Shown piece by piece: positions 45,218 through 49,505 of a stretch of 49,505 nucleotides of DNA. The DNA comes from Alphaproteobacteria bacterium (GTDB lineage: Bacteria > Pseudomonadota > Alphaproteobacteria > DSM-16000 > Inquilinaceae), in assembly GCA_028281265.1 (NCBI GenBank), contig JANQKE010000124.1, positions 1 through 49,505 of the forward strand, read 5' to 3'. The position numbers and the translations under genes were made by a program. Numbering within the stretch: the first letter of the stretch is position 1; each line of letters begins with the position of its first letter. The notes below the pieces were generated by a model. It had not been told where the DNA came from. It ran no database searches and saw nothing but the letters and a program-made list of their open reading frames with translations.

Positions 45218-46117
45218 ATGCCCAGCACCGACAGCGTCGGTTCGGCCCCCGGACCCGCCGATGGCCCGCAATTGGTACGGCTGCGCGAGCGCATCGACCA
45301 GATCGATACCCACATCCACGACCTGCTGATCGAGCGCTCCACCGTGGTGGAGCAGGTGGCCGACGCCAAGGGCCGGCCCTCGCACGACGAATCGGGCGCG
45401 GTCTACATGCGGCCGGGCCGGGAAGCCGCGATCCTGCGACGGCTGGTGGCGCGCCACGATGGCGGTCTGCCGGTGGCCGTGCTGCTGCGTATCTGGCGGG
45501 AGATGGTGGGGGGCTTCACGCAGATGCAGGCGCCGTTCTCGGTGGCGGCGGTATGCGACGACGATCGCCGGGTGCTGTGGGATATCGCGCGGGACTATTA
45601 CGGCTGCATCACCCCGGTGCTGGGTGTGGACAAGGCCAACGCCGCCTTGCGGGCGGTGATGGAGAACCGGGCCGCGGTTGCGGTTCTGCCGTTGCCTGAG
45701 GACGGCGATCCGCAAAGCTGGTGGCCGATGCTGATGGCCGGTGGCCCGTCGCCCCCCAACGTGATCGCGCGGCTGCCCTTCCTGAGCCGGCCGGATGGGA
45801 TCAGCGCGTTCGCCGTCGCCCGCATCCTGCCGGAGACGACCGTGGACGACCGCAGCCTGATCGCGGTCGAGGTCGACCGCGATACCAGCCGCAGCCGGCT
45901 GAAGTCGGTCTTCGAGGCCGCAGGCTGGCCGGTGACCGCCATGTGGTCCACACCCCGCCCCGGCGAGCCGGTCTCCCTGCACCTGCTGGAAGTGACGGGG
46001 GCGCTGCATCGGGCGGATCCCCGTCTGTCGGACCTCGCCGGCCGGTTCGGCGATGCCGATGCCCGGCTGGTGCCGATCGGCGGCTACGCCACGCCGCTGA
46101 CCGTTGCGGACGCCTGA
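45218..46117 (+). CDS. Chorismate mutase with a degenerate prephenate-dehydratase-like C-terminal region
   Basis: The 299-residue protein has an N-terminal AroQ-type chorismate mutase domain (about 18-105: LVRLRERIDQIDTHIHDLLIERS, RPGREAAILRRLV, LLRIWREMVGGF), which rearranges chorismate to prephenate. After this the remainder (about 108-299) aligns in style with the dehydratase and ACT parts of P-proteins, but the catalytic Thr-Arg-Phe is missing; the equivalent place reads GISAFAVA. A separate intact pheA is present at 16.2 kb. I infer that the C-terminal part is regulatory or structural. The product feeds hisC and tyrA directly downstream. Confidence 0.85.
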   Translation: MPSTDSVGSAPGPADGPQLVRLRERIDQIDTHIHDLLIERSTVVEQVADAKGRPSHDESGAVYMRPGREAAILRRLVARHDGGLPVAVLLRIWREMVGGFTQMQAPFSVAAVCDDDRRVLWDIARDYYGCITPVLGVDKANAALRAVMENRAAVAVLPLPEDGDPQSWWPMLMAGGPSPPNVIARLPFLSRPDGISAFAVARILPETTVDDRSLIAVEVDRDTSRSRLKSVFEAAGWPVTAMWSTPRPGEPVSLHLLEVTGALHRADPRLSDLAGRFGDADARLVPIGGYATPLTVADA

Positions 46118-46231
46118 CGGGATCGATCCTCGGACCGCTTGGGGCCGATCCGGACCCAAGCCCGAGATCGCTGCCGGGCGACCCGTGCCTGTCGTTGCCC
46201 GTTCTTGCCCCCTACTGCCGCCCCCAAGACC

Positions 46232-47332
46232 ATGGCCGATCGTCCGACCCCGCGCCCCGGCGTGCTTGATATCGATCTCTATGTCGGCGGGGAAAGCCGG
46301 GCCGTGCCGCATGCCAGCCTGGGCCGGACGGTTCGGCTGGCCTCGAACGAAGGCGCGTTCGGACCGAGTCCGTCGGCCAGGGCCGCCTATCTGCCGGTGG
46401 CCGAGGATCTCCACCGCTATCCCGACGGTGCTTCGGCCGACCTGCGTGCCGCCATCGCCCGGGTGCACGGGCTGGAGGCCGACCGGGTGGTGGTCGGCCA
46501 CGGCTCGGATGAGCTGATCGCCAATCTGATCCGGGCCTATGCCGGGCCGGGAGACGAGGTGGTGCATTCGGCGCACGGCTTCCTGATGTACAGGATCAGC
46601 GCGCTGGCGGCAGGGGCGACGCCGGTTGCCGTGCCGGAGCGGAACCTGACCGCCGATATCGACGCCATCTTAGCGGCGGTCACGCCGCGCACGCGTCTGG
46701 TGTTCCTGGCCAACCCGAACAACCCGACCGGCAGTGTGCTGCCCTTGGACGACGTGCAGCGGCTGCAGGCGGGCCTGCCGCCGCCGGTCGTGCTGGTGCT
46801 GGACGGTGCGTATGCGGAGTACGTCAACCGCAACGACTACGATCCGGGGATCGGCCTGGTGGAGAGCTGCCCGAACGTCGTGATGACCCGGACGTTCTCG
46901 AAGATCCATGGCCTGGCGGCGTTGCGGCTTGGCTGGGGCTACGCGCCGGCGCCCGTGGTCGATGCGCTGAACCGTATCCGGGACCCGTTCAACGTCTCGC
47001 TGGCCGCTCAACGGGCCGGCCTGGCGGCGATCGAGGATACCGACTTCGTCGACCGCTGCCGCCGGCACAACGAGATCTGGCGGGACTGGCTGGCGGCTCG
47101 GCTCGCCAGCCTTGGCCTGATCGTCCATCCTTCGGCCGGGAACTTCGTTCTGGCCGATTTCGGCGGGCGGTCCGATGTGACGGCCGTCGCCGCCACGGAC
47201 GGTCTGAGGGACCGTGGGATCCTGGTCCGTCGGGTGGCGCGCTACGGGCTCCCCCGGTGCTTGCGGATCTCCATCGGCCTCGAGCAGGAGATGGCGGCCC
47301 TGACCGATGCGATGGCGGAGATACTGGGATGA
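46232..47332 (+). CDS. hisC: Histidinol-phosphate / aromatic aminotransferase HisC
   Basis: A 366-residue PLP-dependent class I/II aminotransferase. It has the substrate-binding LASNEGAFGPSP, the cofactor-binding VVGHGSDELI, LANPNNPTGS, the Asp contact in VLDGAYAEYV and the Schiff-base lysine K224 in RTFSKIHGLAALRLGW. HisC enzymes often also transaminate aromatic keto acids. Its place between chorismate mutase and tyrA suggests a role in tyrosine/phenylalanine synthesis as well as histidine synthesis. ATG 46232 was chosen from family length; the stop overlaps the tyrA start (ATGA). Confidence 0.93.
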   Translation: MADRPTPRPGVLDIDLYVGGESRAVPHASLGRTVRLASNEGAFGPSPSARAAYLPVAEDLHRYPDGASADLRAAIARVHGLEADRVVVGHGSDELIANLIRAYAGPGDEVVHSAHGFLMYRISALAAGATPVAVPERNLTADIDAILAAVTPRTRLVFLANPNNPTGSVLPLDDVQRLQAGLPPPVVLVLDGAYAEYVNRNDYDPGIGLVESCPNVVMTRTFSKIHGLAALRLGWGYAPAPVVDALNRIRDPFNVSLAAQRAGLAAIEDTDFVDRCRRHNEIWRDWLAARLASLGLIVHPSAGNFVLADFGGRSDVTAVAATDGLRDRGILVRRVARYGLPRCLRISIGLEQEMAALTDAMAEILG

Positions 47333-48252
47333 CCGTACAGCCTTCGAGGGATGACCGGACGATACCCCCCGCGCTGCCGGTCTTCGACCGGGTCGCGATC
47401 CTGGGGCTCGGCTTGATCGGCGGTTCAGTGGCGCGGGCGGCCCGCAAGCATGTCCTGGCCAACGCGATCGTAGGCTACGACCGCGATGCCGGGGTTGGCG
47501 AGCGGGTGCGGCAGATCGGCTTCGTCGATCGCGTCGCCGATACGGCCCGGGATGCGGTCTCCGGGGCCGATTGCGTGGTGCTGGCGATCCCGGTGGGCGC
47601 TTGTGCGCCGGCGATCGTGGAGATCGCCGACAGCCTGATGCCGGGGGCCGTGTTGACCGATGTCGGCTCGGTCAAGGGGTGTGTGGTTCGCGACGTCGGT
47701 CCGCATGTGCCGCCGGGTGTGCATTTCATTCCCGGTCATCCGATCGCCGGAACGGAGTTCTCCGGCCCCGATGCCGGCTTTGCCGAGCTGTTCGACGGGC
47801 GGTACTGCGTGCTGACCCCGCCCGGTGCCGCCGATCCGGCCGCGCTCGCCCGCCTCACCGCGTTCTGGGAAGGCGTGGGGTCGACGGTGGAGGTGATGAG
47901 CGCGGATCATCATGACCGGGTGCTGGCGATCACCAGCCACCTGCCGCATCTGATCGCCTATACGATCGTTGGCACCGCGGCCGAGCTGGAAGAGGACATA
48001 AAGCAGGAGGTTATCCGCTTCTCCGCCTCGGGCTTCCGGGATTTCACCCGGATTGCGGCCTCCGATCCGGTGATGTGGCGGGATGTGTTCCTGAACAACA
48101 AAGAAGCGACGCTGGAGATCATCCAGCGCTTCACCGAGGATCTGACCGCGCTGCAAAAGGCGATCCGCCGGGGCGACGGTGCCAGGCTGCAGGACTGGTT
48201 CATCAAGACCCGCAGCATCCGGCGCAGCATCATCGAGGCCAAGCAGGCCTGA
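47329..48252 (+). CDS. tyrA: Prephenate/arogenate dehydrogenase TyrA (TyrC)
   Basis: Oxidatively decarboxylates prephenate (or arogenate) toward tyrosine. The 307-residue protein has the Rossmann GLGLIGGSVARAA near 26-38, LAIPVGA, DVGSVKG, the catalytic His in PGHPIAGTEFSG, and the helical dimerisation domain with VLAITSHLPHLIAY. No ACT domain is attached. The ATGA overlap with hisC makes this a coupled aromatic amino acid operon with the chorismate mutase. Confidence 0.95.
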   Translation: MTVQPSRDDRTIPPALPVFDRVAILGLGLIGGSVARAARKHVLANAIVGYDRDAGVGERVRQIGFVDRVADTARDAVSGADCVVLAIPVGACAPAIVEIADSLMPGAVLTDVGSVKGCVVRDVGPHVPPGVHFIPGHPIAGTEFSGPDAGFAELFDGRYCVLTPPGAADPAALARLTAFWEGVGSTVEVMSADHHDRVLAITSHLPHLIAYTIVGTAAELEEDIKQEVIRFSASGFRDFTRIAASDPVMWRDVFLNNKEATLEIIQRFTEDLTALQKAIRRGDGARLQDWFIKTRSIRRSIIEAKQA

Positions 48253-48766
48253 CCCTCCTGTCACGATCGGAGCCCGTGCGGGTCGGCGGTGGCACGGGGA
48301 TGGTGCCGCCGACCGGATCGCACGGTCCCGCAGCCCAGCTGACGCCGCATCAACGGTGGCGCCATACTGGTGATGCCGTCCGACAGGCCATGACAGTTGT
48401 TCAAGCAACATATTGCCCGACGACCCTACTATCGCAGGCCAAATCCATGCGAACGGATGTATTCGGTGGGTGGATACCAGTTCGCATTTTAGGAAGCGCT
48501 TTGCATTTTGCGAATGATCCTGCGTGGCTGACGGAGGGAGCACCTGCGTTCGTATAGAGCCGCCTGCCGGGTCTTGTCGGGGCGTTAACCGTTCCCGGCC
48601 CCGGCGCTGTCGCTCGATAGGCCGAGAATTCGTTGAATTTTAGGGAGTTTGGCGGCCCCCCGTGCCGCTAGCCGTTTGGTGTAACGGCTGGCGGCACGGG
48701 CATTGCCCTTGGACCTCACGGAACGCGGTCGGTGCATCCGACTGCCAAGAACCTGGAGGTCCAGAG
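48253..48766. other. Intergenic region with a lower-GC segment and a strong hairpin
   Basis: About 510 bases with no supported gene. Bases 48380-48540 are less GC-rich than their surroundings (31-33 G+C per 60 by my count). They contain small inverted repeats (gttg...caac near 48390; gcgaac 48450 with gttcgc 48480). A strong hairpin lies at 48659-48700: 18-bp arms cccgtgccgctagccgtt and aacggctggcggcacggg with one G:T and a 6-base loop. It ends 66 bases before the next start codon and may regulate that gene or terminate transcription from the left. Confidence 0.5.
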
Positions 48767-49505
48767 ATGCCCGGAACCCTCACTCCGCTTAGCACGTTCG
48801 GTTCGACGACCCGTACCTATGACGGGATCGACGACAGCGTAGTCCTGAATCATGACCCGCTCTACGAGATCGAAAACGGTACCCTGAGCTTCTGGTTCAA
48901 GGCGGCGGAGGTCGCGAGCGAGCAGGGCTTGGTCTCCAAGGATTCGTCCGGTTTCGATGATGGCGGGCACCTGACGGTCAGGATCAAGAACGGGGACGTT
49001 AAGGTCCGGCTGCAGTCCGAGGACCATTCGTACAATCTGAACGGCGGTGACCTCCAGGGGGGGGAGTGGCATCACGTCGCCATCAGTTTTGGTGACCAGG
49101 GTTTCTCACTGTGGGTCGATGGCCAGGAAGTCGACAGCACCTCGACCACGACGGACATCGCGCCCAACCACGAACCGTGGGTGTTCGGTGCCGAGCAGAC
49201 CAACAGCGGTGACCTCGCCGCCGACCACCTGAAGAAGTTCTTCGAAGGAGAGATCGCGCGCGCAGCCTTGTTCGACGAGCAACTCGCCGACGAGGAGATC
49301 GAAGCGATCTTTGCCGCCGGCGAGGAGACGGAAGCCGGCGATGTGGATCCGGCGGATAGTTCCGACGATGACGACGACGGCTCCGACGACGATGACGACG
49401 GGGACGATGACGACGACGGCTCCGACGATGATGACGACGGGGACGATGACGACGACGGCTCCGACGACGATGACGACGGGGACGATGACGACGACGGCTC
49501 CGACG
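48767..49505 (+). CDS. LamG-like (concanavalin A fold) protein with Asp-rich repeats, incomplete at window end
   Basis: ATG 48767 follows an excellent ribosome site (GGAGG, 7 bases upstream). The visible 246 codons have no stop. Residues about 15-185 form a LamG/ConA-like domain: YDGIDDSVVL, GTLSFWFKA, GEWHHVAISF, SLWVDGQEVD and the closing FFEGEIARAALFDEQL. From residue about 199 the sequence is only Asp, Gly and Ser, in 13-residue units. No signal peptide is visible, so a type I secretion system with a C-terminal signal outside the window is a reasonable guess. Such proteins are often large calcium-binding surface or adhesion proteins. The rest is beyond the window. Confidence 0.8.
   Translation, partial: MPGTLTPLSTFGSTTRTYDGIDDSVVLNHDPLYEIENGTLSFWFKAAEVASEQGLVSKDSSGFDDGGHLTVRIKNGDVKVRLQSEDHSYNLNGGDLQGGEWHHVAISFGDQGFSLWVDGQEVDSTSTTTDIAPNHEPWVFGAEQTNSGDLAADHLKKFFEGEIARAALFDEQLADEEIEAIFAAGEETEAGDVDPADSSDDDDDGSDDDDDGDDDDDGSDDDDDGDDDDDGSDDDDDGDDDDDGSD
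49361..49505 (+). repeat. 39-bp near-identical tandem repeats encoding an Asp/Gly-rich tract
   Basis: Three full units at 49382-49420, 49421-49459 and 49460-49498 encode SDDDDDG-DDDDDG each. They follow a partial unit at 49361-49381 and run into the window edge. The first and third units are identical and the second differs at one visible base (gac to gat). Low divergence implies recent expansion or gene conversion. The acidic repeats resemble calcium-binding linker repeats. Confidence 0.9.

Noticed and set aside
45014-46576. Upstream extension of the DUF3126 frame on the minus strand
   Set aside because: Antisense to the chorismate mutase and hisC start; only the last 68 codons look like protein.
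1-49505. tRNA, rRNA, CRISPR arrays and complete insertion sequences
   Set aside because: No cloverleaf with a T-loop consensus, no rRNA core sequences, no regularly spaced direct repeats, and no transposase motifs were seen by eye; a tRNA scan and repeat search would be decisive.

Overview
This window is about 49.5 kb of GC-rich chromosomal DNA from an alphaproteobacterium, most likely a member of the Rhodospirillales in the broad sense; I cannot fix the genus. The evidence is the small SRP RNA directly upstream of dnaX-ybaB-recR, kdsB with pheA beside a membrane-anchored cytochrome c, a DUF3126 protein, a CarD-type regulator, a UbiK/BMFP protein and the tandem yejA-yejA-yejB-yejE-yejF transporter. 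CMP-KDO synthesis shows a Gram-negative envelope. Most of the window is dense core-genome housekeeping.

Layout. 0.2-2.5 kb: chemotaxis adaptation genes cheB and cheR. 2.6-6.8 kb: mobA (molybdopterin guanylyltransferase), a HAD-type nucleotidase, dapD and dapE (lysine/diaminopimelate synthesis) and a five-helix membrane protein. 6.8-9.8 kb (minus strand): truA, fmt and def, with fmt and def split by an AT-richer insert that carries two small unknown genes and a bipartite palindromic repeat. 9.9-15.1 kb (minus): rmuC, recR, ebfC/ybaB, dnaX and the SRP RNA. 15.2-19.5 kb: nudC, pheA, kdsB, a cytochrome c and a HisN-type phosphatase. 19.7-27.6 kb: a complete oligopeptide ABC transporter with two substrate-binding proteins. 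27.7-33.3 kb: an envelope-glycosylation region (GT2 transferase, GtrA flippase, GT-C transferase, then a convergent GT-C-like protein of lower GC) plus the remnant of a cation transporter. 33.3-41.1 kb (minus): carD, mgtE, maeB, pth, rplY and prs. 41.3-44.2 kb (minus): a 22-residue hydrophobic small ORF, pgeF, a MidA/NDUFAF7-type methyltransferase and lgt. 44.4-48.3 kb: ubiK, DUF3126, a chorismate-mutase fusion, hisC and tyrA. 48.8 kb to the end: a LamG-like protein with nearly identical 39-bp Asp/Gly repeats, open at the window edge.

How the genes work together. pheA (16.2 kb) and the chorismate mutase-hisC-tyrA cluster (45-48 kb) cover the phenylalanine and tyrosine branches from chorismate. 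dapD and dapE catalyse two steps of the succinylase route to diaminopimelate. def, fmt, truA, pth and rplY serve translation; recR, dnaX and rmuC serve DNA replication and repair. The GT2-GtrA-GT-C trio has the layout of a Gtr-type system: one enzyme loads undecaprenyl phosphate with a sugar, one flips it and one transfers it outside.

The least ordinary material is: (1) a bipartite palindromic element sitting in frame inside the 29.2-30.8 kb glycosyltransferase gene, with a relative between fmt and def and a possible half copy that supplies the nudC stop codon; (2) the two-gene unknown insert between def and fmt; (3) the Asp-rich LamG protein; (4) the chorismate mutase fused to a dehydratase-like region that lacks the catalytic Thr-Arg-Phe motif; and (5) the 22-residue membrane peptide between pgeF and prs. 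I saw no CRISPR array, complete insertion sequence, rRNA or convincing tRNA.
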